The notes: generated from the sequence alone by a model not told the origin. DNA of 64,000 nt from SKHV01 sp963678565 (GCA_963678565.1 OY782875.1:3596001-3660000); one strand, 5' to 3'. Shown: positions 1-9,943, numbered from the stretch's first letter. Made by a program: numbers and translations.

Positions 1-530
1 TAAAGAGTTCCTTCAAAATCAGCATTATATGGTTCGTAATAATCAATAATCAAATTATCATCAATTAGCTGAGCAATAGAAAGAATTCCGTTTTGCTTAT
101 TATTTTCGGAAGTAAAAGCTCCCAACAATTGTGTACGAGCAGTATTATAAACATACAACTCAGCACCATCGGGAATTTGAAAATCTTCGAAATACAAGCC
201 TAATGATTTTGCTCCTGCTGCATTTATTTGGTATTGATAAACGGTACCATGATCCAATTCGGCTTTACTTGCTTCATCACGTATTGAGATATTAACACTT
301 TCACCAATCGCAAATCGGTTTTCAACTTTATTTTCTTCGTCGTACTTTAATTGTTCTTCTATATCAATAGTTTCCATGGATAATTGGGGAACTATTCTCG
401 CACTCTTCTCTTCTATTCCAAAGCTATATGGAGTACCTTTCACTGAAATTTGTGCGTAACCTTTGTTAGAGCAACAAAGGACCGATAGTATAAGGATCGT
501 TAATGAGATCTTGAATATTCTTTCTATCAC
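1..530 (-). CDS. Secreted protein, probably trypsin-like/lysyl-endopeptidase precursor, N-terminal part only
   Basis: The minus strand is open from a GTG at 528-530 to the window edge, so only about 176 N-terminal residues are present. The first 26 residues form a signal peptide (hydrophobic ISLTILILSVLCC, cleavage after GYAQ). The rest resembles the propeptide of secreted Bacteroidota serine proteases, with runs such as SLGLYFEDFQIPDGAEL, LLGAFTSENNKQNG and IDYYEPYNADFEG. These proteins are usually T9SS cargo, but the catalytic domain lies outside the window, so the peptidase function is inferred. No ATG lies upstream before an in-frame stop, so GTG is the likely start. It lies downstream of gyrB on the same strand but is separated from it by a strong hairpin. 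Confidence 0.6.
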   Translation of the reverse strand, partial: MIERIFKISLTILILSVLCCSNKGYAQISVKGTPYSFGIEEKSARIVPQLSMETIDIEEQLKYDEENKVENRFAIGESVNISIRDEASKAELDHGTVYQYQINAAGAKSLGLYFEDFQIPDGAELYVYNTARTQLLGAFTSENNKQNGILSIAQLIDDNLIIDYYEPYNADFEGTL

Positions 531-618
531 TTCTTTAATTTTTGGAGTTTTGACAGGATTAAATTAACACTTCTAAGCTAAAAAGAACAATAGAAACTTA
601 GAAAGTGTTTGAAAATAA

Positions 619-651
619 AAAAGCAAAGGCTCAATTTGAACCTTTGCTTTT
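619..651 (-). terminator. Rho-independent terminator after gyrB
   Basis: An 11-bp perfect inverted repeat (AAAAGCAAAGG / CCTTTGCTTTT) with an 11-nt loop lies 24 bases past the gyrB stop. The A/T-rich ends make it work in either direction. Confidence 0.8.
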
Positions 652-674
652 AGTATTTTAAGTACATATATTAT

Positions 675-2639
675 TTATACATCGATGTTTGCATAAGTTG
701 CATTTGCTTCGATAAACTCACGACGAGGTGGAACATCGTCTCCCATTAACATGGAGAAGACATGATCAGCTTCAGCTGCATTATCAACTGTTACCTGACG
801 TAAAGTTCTGTTATCAGGATTCATAGTTGTATCCCATAGTTGTTCTGCATTCATCTCACCAAGACCTTTGTAACGCTGAACATGAATACCACTTTCTTTG
901 CCGCCACCAATTTCTTGAATCAACTTTAATCGTTGTTGCTCAGTCCAAGCATATTCTTGCTTTTTACCTTTTTTCACCAAATATAATGGAGGAGTTGCGA
1001 TATAAAGATACCCTTCGTCGATTAACTCATGCATATATCTAAAGAAAAGGGTCATAATCAAGGTTGCAATGTGGCTTCCATCCACATCAGCATCGGTCAT
1101 GATAATAATTTTTTTATAGCGCAATTTTGCGGTGTTCAGAGCTTTCGAATCTTCTTCGGTCCCAATACTAACTCCGAGTGCAGTGAAAATATTCCGTATT
1201 TCTTCTGAATCGAAAACTTTATGCTGCATGGCTTTCTCCACATTCAGGATTTTACCTTTTAATGGAAGAATCGCTTGGAATTGACGATCGCGACCTTGCT
1301 TTGCAGTACCACCCGCAGAATCTCCCTCGACTAAGAATATTTCGCAATTATCTGGATCTTTATCAGCGCAGTCAGCCAGTTTTCCAGGCAAACCACCACC
1401 AGTCATTACGTTTTTACGTTGTACTAACTCACGTGCTTTACGGGCTGCATTACGAGCTTGTGCAGCCAGAACTACTTTTTGAACAATCGATTTTGCATCT
1501 TTTGGATGCTCTTCTAAATAATTGCCCAACATTTCGCTAACGGCCTGATCAACAGAAGCACTGATTTCAGAGTTTCCTAGTTTAGTTTTGGTTTGACCTT
1601 CGAATTGCGGCTCTGCAACTTTAACAGAAACTACAGAAGTTAAACCTTCTCTAAAGTCATCTCCACTGATATCAAACTTCACTTTGTCTAGCAACCCCGA
1701 TTTTTCAGCGTAATTTTTCAAAGTTCTTGTTAAACCACGGCGGAAACCTGTAAGGTGTGTTCCACCTTCAATGGTATTGATATTGTTTACGTAAGAATGA
1801 ATATTCTCGGTAAACGATGTATTGTAATGCAATGCGATTTCAACAGGAACATCATTTTTTTCGGTTGTGATGTGAATTGTTTCATCAATCAACTTTTCTC
1901 GAGAACTATCTAAGTACTCAACAAATTCCTTTAAACCTTCATCAGAATAATAATGATCGTTTTTGAAGTTTCCTTCTTCATCTTTCTCGCGACGATCGAT
2001 CAAATTAAGATTGATACCTGCGTTTAGAAATGCCAATTCGCGCAAACGAGCAGACAAAATCTCATATTTATAAGCGGTGGTTAAGAAAATTGTCTCGTCA
2101 GGGTGGAAAGTTACCATTGTTCCCGATTTCTCCGTTTCGCCAATAATTTCAACGCTTCCCTGAGGAATACCTCGATGATACGTTTGCTTCCAAACTTTAC
2201 CATCGCGATGTACTGTTGCCTCTAATTTTGATGACAGTGCATTCACACATGAAACACCAACACCGTGTAATCCACCAGAAACTTTATAAGAATCTTTGTC
2301 AAATTTACCACCTGCGTGCAACACAGTCATTACAACCTCTAGTGCTGACTTGTTCTCTTTAGTGTGATTCGCAGTTGGAATACCGCGACCATTATCGATT
2401 ACTGTAATTGAGTCATCTTCGTTAATTACAACCTGTATATCATCACAGTAACCTGCCAATGCTTCATCGATAGAATTATCAACTACCTCATAAACTAAAT
2501 GATGTAATCCCTTTTCGTTTACATCACCAATATACATTGCAGGACGTTTTCTAACTGCTTCTAGACCTTCAAGGACCTGAATACTATCCGCTGAATAATC
2601 CTTCTTCGCAAACGATTCATTTTTTTCTATTTCACTCAT
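675..2639 (-). CDS. gyrB: DNA gyrase subunit B
   Basis: This is the ATPase subunit of the type IIA topoisomerase that introduces negative supercoils together with GyrA in the cytoplasm. The 654-aa protein has the family's usual length. The GHKL ATPase domain comes first (EVVDNSIDEALAGY with the Mg-binding Asn, then DNGRGIP and GGLHGVGVSCVNALS). The transducer follows, then the TOPRIM domain with LVEGDSAGG and the metal-binding triad MTDADVDGSHI. The C-terminal QRYKGLGEMN segment is typical of GyrB and ParE. The neighbourhood does not separate GyrB from ParE, but QRYKGLGEMNAEQLW and the length favour GyrB. It appears monocistronic, with its own terminator and a 306-bp upstream region. Confidence 0.96.
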   Translation of the reverse strand: MSEIEKNESFAKKDYSADSIQVLEGLEAVRKRPAMYIGDVNEKGLHHLVYEVVDNSIDEALAGYCDDIQVVINEDDSITVIDNGRGIPTANHTKENKSALEVVMTVLHAGGKFDKDSYKVSGGLHGVGVSCVNALSSKLEATVHRDGKVWKQTYHRGIPQGSVEIIGETEKSGTMVTFHPDETIFLTTAYKYEILSARLRELAFLNAGINLNLIDRREKDEEGNFKNDHYYSDEGLKEFVEYLDSSREKLIDETIHITTEKNDVPVEIALHYNTSFTENIHSYVNNINTIEGGTHLTGFRRGLTRTLKNYAEKSGLLDKVKFDISGDDFREGLTSVVSVKVAEPQFEGQTKTKLGNSEISASVDQAVSEMLGNYLEEHPKDAKSIVQKVVLAAQARNAARKARELVQRKNVMTGGGLPGKLADCADKDPDNCEIFLVEGDSAGGTAKQGRDRQFQAILPLKGKILNVEKAMQHKVFDSEEIRNIFTALGVSIGTEEDSKALNTAKLRYKKIIIMTDADVDGSHIATLIMTLFFRYMHELIDEGYLYIATPPLYLVKKGKKQEYAWTEQQRLKLIQEIGGGKESGIHVQRYKGLGEMNAEQLWDTTMNPDNRTLRQVTVDNAAEADHVFSMLMGDDVPPRREFIEANATYANIDV

Positions 2640-2945
2640 AGAATGTTCCCAATTAATTTATAAAATGAGATATTATATCAGTTAAAAGTTGAAATATTTT
2701 CAATATAATTCCAAGCTACAATTCACAAATTGCAACCCGCTCAATAAAATCTATTTAAAGCGATGGAAAAGTCCAATTGGAAATCGTTATTTCAATACTG
2801 ATTATCAATATCTTAAACAAAATTCGTTATTGTGTAAAATCAATAGTCAAATATAACAAATAAATACAAATTATTTAATAAATATCAAGCGATGAAACAG
2901 CTTATTTATCAACAATTAAGAGATTTATGTCTGAATTATTTTTTC
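2640..2945. other. Intergenic region upstream of gyrB
   Basis: This AT-rich stretch holds the gyrB promoter region and the end of the next operon. On the minus strand a TATATTTG (plus-strand 2848-2855) fits the Bacteroidota -7 consensus TAnnTTTG, but I found no correctly spaced -33 TTTG. No ORF or hairpin terminator is evident. Confidence 0.35.
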
Positions 2946-4709
2946 TCAGAAATTAAATCGAGCTCCAATTGTACAAATCGTACCCGGATCAACATAACCA
3001 AGCCAGTTTTGATAATTCTGATTAAACAGATTTTTAGCGTCTAAAAAGAACATCAAATTAGAAGCATATTCGTATTTAGCTCCAATATTGACATTGATCT
3101 GTGTTGGAATTTCGACATAAACATTTGAATACAAGATAGAACTAAGCATACTTCCGTATTTAACAAGTCCGTATTGCTGGCTTTCTATATTTACATTTAA
3201 ATAAGCACTTAGTTGATCCGTTATTTCCCCCTCGATATTCAAGTTAATATCATAAGTTGGTAAGTGTGAAAACTGTGTTATAGTTGCTTCGTAGGAATAT
3301 AAATTTGCTCCAAGCTGCGCCTTAAACGCTTCGGAAGAGTAACGCAATTTTCCTCCAAAAGTTAATATCGACAAATCGATATAATCAACACTAAATTGGT
3401 TTTCGAAGTAACTTAAACGACTAACAGGAAGCCATTTGGGATCATATTCAGTAAAAGTTGAATAATACTGAAGATAATTTTCGAAAATAGAATAGTTGAC
3501 ACTCAACACGTAAGAAAACTGATTGTTGATGGTTCCTTTAAAACCACCAAAAGCTTCAAAAACGTTCTCGGTAGGCAACAAATCAGATGCAATTCGTTGG
3601 TATGGATTTAAAGTAATGGCTTTGCTATAATGATTGGTTTGAAAGCCTCCATTTACGCCTGCATATAGCGACAAAATATTTTGAATTGGTTCAAATTGAA
3701 AAGTTACATTGGGCGACCAATGAAATTTTGAATTGGTATCGGCATCAGCAATTGTACCAAAGTTCAAACCGGCTTTAATTCGCCAATTCTCGCCATCGAA
3801 GTTAATACTTGGTGACAGCGCAAGATCAAAAAACTTGTGACTACCCCAAGTATTATTTGCATAGCTATTTTGGATGCTATCTTGGTAATTATATGCCAAG
3901 CGACTATCAAGTGCTAATAGAAAATCCTTTCGATCAAAACCTAGGCCTCCTATTAAAGCCAAATAGTTTGATCGCTGACCGGTTTTGTTCCACAAATAAT
4001 TATTCTGCAAATCAATATGATAATCGACTTGAGATCTCGAATTTGTATTTGCCAACTGAATTTTTGCATTGAAATTGTTGATTGTTTGTGCAGTAATATC
4101 TTGTGTTTCCAAAAAGTCGGCATAAGTATTGGTGTACGATGTATCGGTTTGATGAAAGCCATAATATTCATAGGCAAAGCGATCGTATGCCAAGTCCCAT
4201 TTCAATTGGTTATTCCGAAATTGGTTTCGACCAAACAATTCAATTTTTTGTTTGCTTTCGGGTGTTTTAAGATCATAGTCGCTTATTAATTTGTACTTTG
4301 CATAAGTATAATAATGGCTCAAGAAGATCCCGAAATCTGAATTTTCAGAAGTTTTAGTATTCAATACAAACTCACCAAAATTGGCAAATCCGTTTCCAAA
4401 CCCGGCTTTTAAATAGCCTAAACCTAAATTACTTAGTTGTGGTTTCGTATAGTTAACCTGTCCGATATTATTGATTGATTTTTCAACATCGATTGGTGTA
4501 CTTTTAATTTGATAATTAAAGGTTGGTGCCACTTGAGCCGAATCTTTAATCTTTGGCGTTTCGATGATCATTTTAGCATCCGATATGGTAGGCTGATATT
4601 CTTTGATCACTTCCACTTCGCGCTTTAATGTATCTTGAGATTGTGCAAATGCCCAATTAAATCCGGCAAATATTAAAAGGAAAAAGAAACTATATTTTTT
4701 ACAATTCAT
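2946..4709 (-). CDS. Outer-membrane beta-barrel protein (TonB-receptor-like barrel without a plug)
   Basis: The 587-aa protein starts with a signal peptide (residues 1-22, ending WAFAQ). A short periplasmic segment follows (REVEVIKEYQPTISDAKMI), then about 480 residues rich in alternating aromatic/polar strands, ending in the outer-membrane signature GARFNF. Bacteroidota have a conserved pair of such a barrel with a giant TPR protein, and the TPR gene lies 40 bp upstream here. Residues such as SNLMFFLDAKNLFNQNYQNWLGY look like TonB-receptor C-terminal strands. No plug domain or TonB box can be recognised, so a role as an active importer is doubtful. A structural or assembly role with the TPR partner is inferred. 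Confidence 0.7.
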   Translation of the reverse strand: MNCKKYSFFFLLIFAGFNWAFAQSQDTLKREVEVIKEYQPTISDAKMIIETPKIKDSAQVAPTFNYQIKSTPIDVEKSINNIGQVNYTKPQLSNLGLGYLKAGFGNGFANFGEFVLNTKTSENSDFGIFLSHYYTYAKYKLISDYDLKTPESKQKIELFGRNQFRNNQLKWDLAYDRFAYEYYGFHQTDTSYTNTYADFLETQDITAQTINNFNAKIQLANTNSRSQVDYHIDLQNNYLWNKTGQRSNYLALIGGLGFDRKDFLLALDSRLAYNYQDSIQNSYANNTWGSHKFFDLALSPSINFDGENWRIKAGLNFGTIADADTNSKFHWSPNVTFQFEPIQNILSLYAGVNGGFQTNHYSKAITLNPYQRIASDLLPTENVFEAFGGFKGTINNQFSYVLSVNYSIFENYLQYYSTFTEYDPKWLPVSRLSYFENQFSVDYIDLSILTFGGKLRYSSEAFKAQLGANLYSYEATITQFSHLPTYDINLNIEGEITDQLSAYLNVNIESQQYGLVKYGSMLSSILYSNVYVEIPTQINVNIGAKYEYASNLMFFLDAKNLFNQNYQNWLGYVDPGTICTIGARFNF

Positions 4710-4749
4710 GTTTTCAGTTTTTACAATAAGATTCTTGCTTTTGCTACTC

Positions 4750-7700
4750 TTAATTTGAAGTGTTGTTTAAAATGGTCTCGCCCTCTTTTGCTTCTAGCTT
4801 TTTGATTTTCACTTTTGCCTCTTCAAGAATTCCATCGTCCTCAATACCATAGTTTTCAATAATACTATTTAAAGTATGTTTCGCCTGAAACAGATCCTCT
4901 TGTGCTTCGTAAACATCAGACAAAAGAAGAAATGATTTCGCCAACCAAAATTGATGAGGTGGCGGATTTCCAATAAAATCCATAATTTCCTCTTCAGTTT
5001 CTTTGTATTTGCCTTGCTCATACAAAATTTTTGCAATCATATACTTCGATTCAGCTCCTTCAACACTATTCATATCGGCAGTAAGAATTCTGTAATATTT
5101 TATTGCCTCGGCCAAGTTTCCTAGTGCATAATTCGATTGAGCAATTAAGTAGTTTGCCTCGCGAATAAGAATTTCACTTACTTTTTCGGTATTCAATAAA
5201 ACAACTGCGGCCTGAATTGCATCGTTGTACAAATTCAATTGATAACTATTTCGAAGAATCCCAACTCTGGCTTTTAATAAATTCCATTGAGTGTTTGCAA
5301 CCGTTTCGAGTTTGGTATAATACTTAATTGATTGTTCGTATTTTTCTGCCGTAAAACTGAGTTCTCCTGCTTTTAATAAAGTTGCTTCGGTGAAAATATT
5401 ATCTGATTCTTTAGCCACTTGCTCGTACAATTCTAATGCTTCAGAGTAATTTCCTTCAGCATAATAAACTTCAGCCAAGTAAAACATTGCATTCACTCTG
5501 AAATTTCCATCTGGAAATTTTTTCAAATATTCATCAAACTTTGTTTCCGGATCTTTACCCCCCGACAAATAATTGCGTTCGGCCACCATATAATAAATTG
5601 AATCCTGCTCCGATACAGTCACATTGATTGACTGGCTCAAATTTTGGGTGTAGTTGAAATACGCATCCACATCGTTCAAGTCTATGTAATTGTTTTTAAT
5701 TCCCACCAAAGCGGCTCTTGCTTCTTCGGTATTTGAGAAATTTTCAACCACTTTTTTGTAGTATTTTATCGACTCAGTATAATCGGAACGGTTATAAAAA
5801 ATCAAGCCTAATTGAAGAAAAGCCTTCTTTACATAACTACTATTTGGCACCTCTTTGGTGAGGTAAATATAATCGGAGATTGCTTGGTCAATTCGATTGG
5901 CAGCTTCATACGATTTTGCGATTTCGTACAAAGCATCATCGGTAAATGATGAACGATCGTAACTATTTAAGATTGTTTGTAAATCAACAATCTTAGCTTC
6001 ATAATCTTTAAACACACCATTAACTCTTGCTCGCTGAAATAAGGCATAATCGGGATCATAAGTACCCAGCTCGTACGATTTTGTATAATAAGCTTTGGCT
6101 TGTTTGTAATTGCGTTGTAAGTACAAACAATCGCCTAAGCGGTTATAAGCATCTGCTTTCTTATCGTCTACTGCCTTTTTGCTATTTATATATTTTAAAA
6201 ACCATTGTTGCGCTAACAAATAATTTCTAGAATAAAACTGACTATAAGCTAAGTTGTAAAACGATGTTGGATACTCATCCAGTCCATAAATTCCTTTTTG
6301 AGCCTGAAAGTTTCGAAATTCAGCTATCGCTTTTTCATATTCTCCTAGCCTTAAATTCGATTCGCCTTTCCAATAAATTGCCAGTACTTTAAACGTTTGA
6401 TTGTATTGTTGATATTGTAAAGACTGATCAAATAATTTTATGGCTTTTCGATATTCTGAGTTTTTAAAATGTACCAAACCTTGGTAATAGCTTACACGCT
6501 GCAAGGCCATCAATAACTTTGGTGTTTTTCGTTCAATATTTTCAATTGAACTAATTGCATCCTTATAATTTCGGGTGGTCATGTACACCTCAACCAAATA
6601 TTCGATGGCATCTGAATTTCGTGGCGAATTTTGGTACTTCGCAATATAAGCATCAAATGCTTTGATGGTTTCATTAAATGGAGAATAAGATAACTCGTAA
6701 GTTAATTTGGCATAATTAAAAAGTGCATCCTCTTCAATTGATGGCACAAATGACAGTTTTGACGCACGATCGAAAGCAACACGAGCTTTGTTCTTATCCG
6801 CTAAGTTTAAGTAACAATCTGCCAAATGATAGAATGCATGTTGAGCCAATTCATTTTCTTGAAAAGTTGCTTTTTCAAATGCCGGAATTGCTAGTTCATA
6901 CTCCCCTTTTTTATAATAGCAGTAGCCCAAGCGATAATAATCTTCGATGGTCTTTTTGCCGTTAACTCCATTAAACGCCTCCAAATATGGAATTGCATTT
7001 GAATATTCTTTTAATTCGTAATAGGAATCACCCAATATTTTATTCAACTCATTTACTTGATCTTTGGGAGCATTTTCAACCAGTGTTGGACCATTTTGAG
7101 TTACCTCGTTATAATTTTCGTTAATGTAGTTGATTTGAAGCAAATAATAAGGCAACACTGAAGCATAAGCTTTTTCATTTTCAACCTTCATAAAAGCCTC
7201 TTTAGCTTGGTCGTAATTCCCTTCGATGTAATTGATATATCCAAAATAATAATGTGCATCCTGACTATATTGATTTGAAAACTGACGAACAGCATCAAAT
7301 AATTGCTTCGCCTCATCGTGTTGTTTAGAGTTCAACAAAGCATAAGCTAAATTAAAATTGTACTCTGAGATATCTTTAACATGAAGTTTACTCGTATCCA
7401 CCTTTTTCAGGGTTCCAACGGCCATACGATACTGATGATTCTCAACTTGCTGTAATCCTAATTCCTTCATTAACTCATTTTTCCAGGGAGTTTCTGGATT
7501 TTGCCTTAAGTAAGCATTCAATTCTGAGTTTATTGAAGGTGAATTTTGAGCTATTTCACACAGCATGCGATAATAAGAATAGTCGTACAAAACCGGATCA
7601 GATGCTTCGGTTTCAGAAATCAGTTCCTCAAATATTCTTTCAGCAGCAATATAATTTTCGGTGTTGTACAAGTCAACTGCAGTTGCATAATTCGAATGTG

Positions 7701-7797
7701 AACTGCTCAACGATTGGGCACAAATAATATTTCCAAAAAACAAAAAGCCAAGTAGCAAAAATTGCAATTTATATCGTATCATATTTTGTCTATTCAT
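4750..7797 (-). CDS. Large periplasmic tetratricopeptide-repeat protein
   Basis: The 1015-aa protein has an N-terminal signal peptide (YKLQFLLLGFLFFGNIICAQ) and is then almost entirely TPR-like helical pairs. Examples are YYRLGYCYYKKGEYELAIPAFEKA, AIYWKGESNLRLGEYEKAIAEF and ADAYNRLGDCLYLQRNYKQAKAYY, with roughly 25 units by eye. TPR arrays act as protein-binding scaffolds. With a signal peptide and a barrel gene 40 bp downstream, it probably works at the periplasmic face of the outer membrane as part of a two-protein complex. The start is the second of two close Met codons after an AT-rich leader; MNRQNM could equally begin at M6. The partner and cargo cannot be told from sequence. Confidence 0.8.
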   Translation of the reverse strand: MNRQNMIRYKLQFLLLGFLFFGNIICAQSLSSSHSNYATAVDLYNTENYIAAERIFEELISETEASDPVLYDYSYYRMLCEIAQNSPSINSELNAYLRQNPETPWKNELMKELGLQQVENHQYRMAVGTLKKVDTSKLHVKDISEYNFNLAYALLNSKQHDEAKQLFDAVRQFSNQYSQDAHYYFGYINYIEGNYDQAKEAFMKVENEKAYASVLPYYLLQINYINENYNEVTQNGPTLVENAPKDQVNELNKILGDSYYELKEYSNAIPYLEAFNGVNGKKTIEDYYRLGYCYYKKGEYELAIPAFEKATFQENELAQHAFYHLADCYLNLADKNKARVAFDRASKLSFVPSIEEDALFNYAKLTYELSYSPFNETIKAFDAYIAKYQNSPRNSDAIEYLVEVYMTTRNYKDAISSIENIERKTPKLLMALQRVSYYQGLVHFKNSEYRKAIKLFDQSLQYQQYNQTFKVLAIYWKGESNLRLGEYEKAIAEFRNFQAQKGIYGLDEYPTSFYNLAYSQFYSRNYLLAQQWFLKYINSKKAVDDKKADAYNRLGDCLYLQRNYKQAKAYYTKSYELGTYDPDYALFQRARVNGVFKDYEAKIVDLQTILNSYDRSSFTDDALYEIAKSYEAANRIDQAISDYIYLTKEVPNSSYVKKAFLQLGLIFYNRSDYTESIKYYKKVVENFSNTEEARAALVGIKNNYIDLNDVDAYFNYTQNLSQSINVTVSEQDSIYYMVAERNYLSGGKDPETKFDEYLKKFPDGNFRVNAMFYLAEVYYAEGNYSEALELYEQVAKESDNIFTEATLLKAGELSFTAEKYEQSIKYYTKLETVANTQWNLLKARVGILRNSYQLNLYNDAIQAAVVLLNTEKVSEILIREANYLIAQSNYALGNLAEAIKYYRILTADMNSVEGAESKYMIAKILYEQGKYKETEEEIMDFIGNPPPHQFWLAKSFLLLSDVYEAQEDLFQAKHTLNSIIENYGIEDDGILEEAKVKIKKLEAKEGETILNNTSN

Positions 7798-7880
7798 TAC
7801 CTTTCAAAAATAAGAATATTCTAAAAGTATTGTTCGTTTCTGATATACTTATAACGTGTAAGTAGATAATTCCGTATTTA

Positions 7881-7913
7881 TTGATCTGATTTGTTTAAAA
7901 AAATTTAGTTTTG
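7881..7913 (+). promoter_or_regulatory. Candidate promoter of the FtsE-like gene
   Basis: TAGTTTTG at 7906-7913 fits the -7 consensus TAnnTTTG. A TTGA at 7881-7884, 21 nt upstream, is a partial -33 element. Transcription would begin near 7920, giving a very short leader before the ATG at 7931. Confidence 0.4.
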
Positions 7914-7930
7914 TTACACAGACTATCAAA

Positions 7931-8623
7931 ATGAAAAACGATTACTCCATCTACATAAAGAGTGCCAATATTTTTCAACGAGAAGTTTTGGTACTAACTG
8001 ATGTGAATCTTTCGGTCGAGAAAGGCGAATGGGTATACTTGCTCGGAAAAGTTGGCAGTGGAAAGTCGAGTTTAATCAAAACTATCAATGCCGAAATTCC
8101 ACTTTATCATGGAACCGGAATGGTTGCAGGCTACGAGCTTTCGAAAATCAAACCCAAAGAGGTTCCGTTTTTAAGAAGAAAACTAGGTGTTGTTTTTCAA
8201 GATTTTCAGTTATTAAGCGATAGAAGTGTCTATAAAAATCTTGAATTTGTTTTAAAAGCAACTGGCTGGACAAACCAACAAAAAATTGAAGAAAAGATAA
8301 AGCAAAGCCTTACAGATGTTGAAATGTACTATTACAAAGATAAAATGCCACATCAACTTTCAGGTGGAGAACAACAACGAGTAGTAATTGCCAGAGCACT
8401 TTTAAACGATCCGGAAATTGTTTTGGCCGACGAACCTACTGGGAATTTGGACCCTGAAACTTCTTTTCAGATCATCGAACTTTTCAAGAAAATAAACCAG
8501 CAAGGAAGAACTGTTGTAATTGCAACTCACGACCAATTGGTAATTGAAAAATATCCGGGAAGAACTGTTTGGTGTTTTAATGGCGAATTACAAGAGAAAA
8601 AAGAAGAATTTGCTAAGAATTAA
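7931..8623 (+). CDS. ftsE: FtsE-like ABC transporter ATP-binding protein
   Basis: This 230-aa ABC ATPase is close to FtsE, which pairs with the membrane protein FtsX at the division site to regulate peptidoglycan hydrolases. Walker A is GKVGSGKSS (residues 39-47), the Q-loop is VVFQDFQLL (88-95), the signature is LSGGEQQR (143-150), and Walker B with catalytic Glu is IVLADEPTGNLD (163-174). The H-loop lies in VVIATHDQ. The second half matches the FtsE/LolD/MacB subgroup. There is no ftsX neighbour, so the partner is encoded elsewhere and the FtsE name is inference. The gene is transcribed divergently from the TPR operon. Its 3' end overlaps the convergent DUF2490 gene by 4 bp. Confidence 0.8.
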   Translation: MKNDYSIYIKSANIFQREVLVLTDVNLSVEKGEWVYLLGKVGSGKSSLIKTINAEIPLYHGTGMVAGYELSKIKPKEVPFLRRKLGVVFQDFQLLSDRSVYKNLEFVLKATGWTNQQKIEEKIKQSLTDVEMYYYKDKMPHQLSGGEQQRVVIARALLNDPEIVLADEPTGNLDPETSFQIIELFKKINQQGRTVVIATHDQLVIEKYPGRTVWCFNGELQEKKEEFAKN

Positions 8624-9303
8624 AACTCATAATTAACAACGACACCAATCACATTAAATCGCTCAGGATTTACCCCATTCAAATCATGATCGTAAAGGTA
8701 AAACAGATCAAAATCCCAACTTGAGGTCAGTTCATAATTAAACCCAGATTTAAAACGGTACTTATAAGTTATTGGACCTCCGGCATTATTCAAAGCATGA
8801 AATAACTCAAAGGCAGCTGTAGGTGTAATTTTAGTTCCAAACCAATTGTAATCAACACTTACCGAATTTCGGTTAACTAATTCGTTTCTGAAATCAAGCA
8901 AAGCACTTGAGAATTCATTTAAGGAATATTGTAAAGTTGTTTTCACTTTAATTTCAAAATCATCAATCTCATATTCATAACGAAGATTGGTAGAATACCG
9001 CTGTCCAAGCTCACGCTGCGATTCTTGATCGGCAGCAATTGATAATCGATAGGCAATTCCGATTCTGAAAGACGAGTTGATTTTATAGGTCAAATCAGGA
9101 TTAATAAGATGTTTATCTATGCTTACCCCTGAATTTTTGGTTCTGGTTTCGAATTCCAATCCAAAATCAATATCATCAAACAACTCGGTTCCGATGCTTA
9201 CTCCGTACCTATTTCCAAAATCAAAATTTTGAGCAACTGTACTTTCTGCAATAAAAAAAACAAGAAGTACAGCGCTTAAAAACTTAAAATTAATCTTCAT
9301 CAT
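8620..9303 (-). CDS. DUF2490-family outer-membrane protein
   Basis: I place the start at the MM pair at 9300-9303, because the longer reading adds residues before an evident signal peptide (FLSAVLLVFFIAESTVAQ). The mature part, about 200 residues, consists of alternating strands of a small barrel (YRLSIAADQESQRELGQRY, YNWFGTKITPTAAFELFHAL) and ends NYEF. It matches the DUF2490 family of Bacteroidota outer-membrane proteins of unknown function. The start overlaps the end of the upstream DUF4956 gene by 14 bp, so the two are translationally coupled. It is the last gene of the polyphosphate-polymerase operon, which suggests a surface role linked to that pathway, but nothing in the sequence proves this. 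Confidence 0.75.
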   Translation of the reverse strand: MMKINFKFLSAVLLVFFIAESTVAQNFDFGNRYGVSIGTELFDDIDFGLEFETRTKNSGVSIDKHLINPDLTYKINSSFRIGIAYRLSIAADQESQRELGQRYSTNLRYEYEIDDFEIKVKTTLQYSLNEFSSALLDFRNELVNRNSVSVDYNWFGTKITPTAAFELFHALNNAGGPITYKYRFKSGFNYELTSSWDFDLFYLYDHDLNGVNPERFNVIGVVVNYEF

Positions 9304-9943
9304 CCGTATCCATCTGATCGTCGGCAAGGTTTGCGCGATTTTCGTGCTCATAATAATAAATATTCACACGTGCTGTATCTCTTAGAAAATCAATTTTACC
9401 AACCTCAACACGGTTGATATTTAAACCTGTTCTTTCTTCTAGATCTTTGATCAATTCTAATCTGTTTTCAGGCTTTATTAGTTCAATTTTTTCATAGGTA
9501 ATTCCTTTACGCGATTCATGTTTCAACAACATCAAACGTTCTAAGATGTAGGTAACAGCAACCAATGCGAAATTGGTAAAGATTAATTCGGCATAACTTA
9601 CTTTTTTGTTTGCTAAAGCGTTAATTACCGAAATACCAATTACCAAAAACAAATAGGTCATTTCTTTGATTGGAATTTGCTGTGTACGATATCGTATAAT
9701 TCCAAAGATTGCAAATAATCCTAATGCAAAACCTAATTCTAATTTCACATTTTCGAGCAAGAAACAGAGCAAGAAAATTACTGTTGATATTAGGATGTAA
9801 GTAAATAGATAGTCTTTTCGTTTTTGAATTTTATAATAGAAGAATCGTATAATAACAAATACGACAAGTAAGTTGAAAGCAAAACGAATAAACAATTCGG
9901 TAAAGTCTTCCACATCGATAATATCAATTCCAAATAATTCCAT
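9290..9943 (-). CDS. DUF4956 membrane protein
   Basis: The 217-aa inner-membrane protein has about four transmembrane segments in its first 135 residues (FAFNLLVVFVIIRFFYY, FTYILISTVIFLLCFLL, LGFALGLFAIFGIIRY, YLFLVIGISVINALA). A cytoplasmic C-terminal domain ends in the acidic tail DDQMDTDDED. FAIFGIIRYRTQQIPIKEMTYLF is the hallmark of DUF4956. DUF4956 genes are often found beside VTC-domain polyphosphate polymerases, and that is the case here, with a 12-bp gap. By analogy it may be the membrane partner or channel of the polymerase, which is inference. Confidence 0.85.
   Translation of the reverse strand: MELFGIDIIDVEDFTELFIRFAFNLLVVFVIIRFFYYKIQKRKDYLFTYILISTVIFLLCFLLENVKLELGFALGLFAIFGIIRYRTQQIPIKEMTYLFLVIGISVINALANKKVSYAELIFTNFALVAVTYILERLMLLKHESRKGITYEKIELIKPENRLELIKDLEERTGLNINRVEVGKIDFLRDTARVNIYYYEHENRANLADDQMDTDDED

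Noticed and set aside
2569..2583. CCTTCAAGGACC in gyrB resembling a REP arm
   Set aside because: It encodes the conserved GyrB VLEGLEA segment and has no second arm.
7861..7930. ATTTG at 7889-7893 as the -33 box for the FtsE-like gene
   Set aside because: Spacing to TAGTTTTG is only 12 nt, too short for the Bacteroidota consensus.
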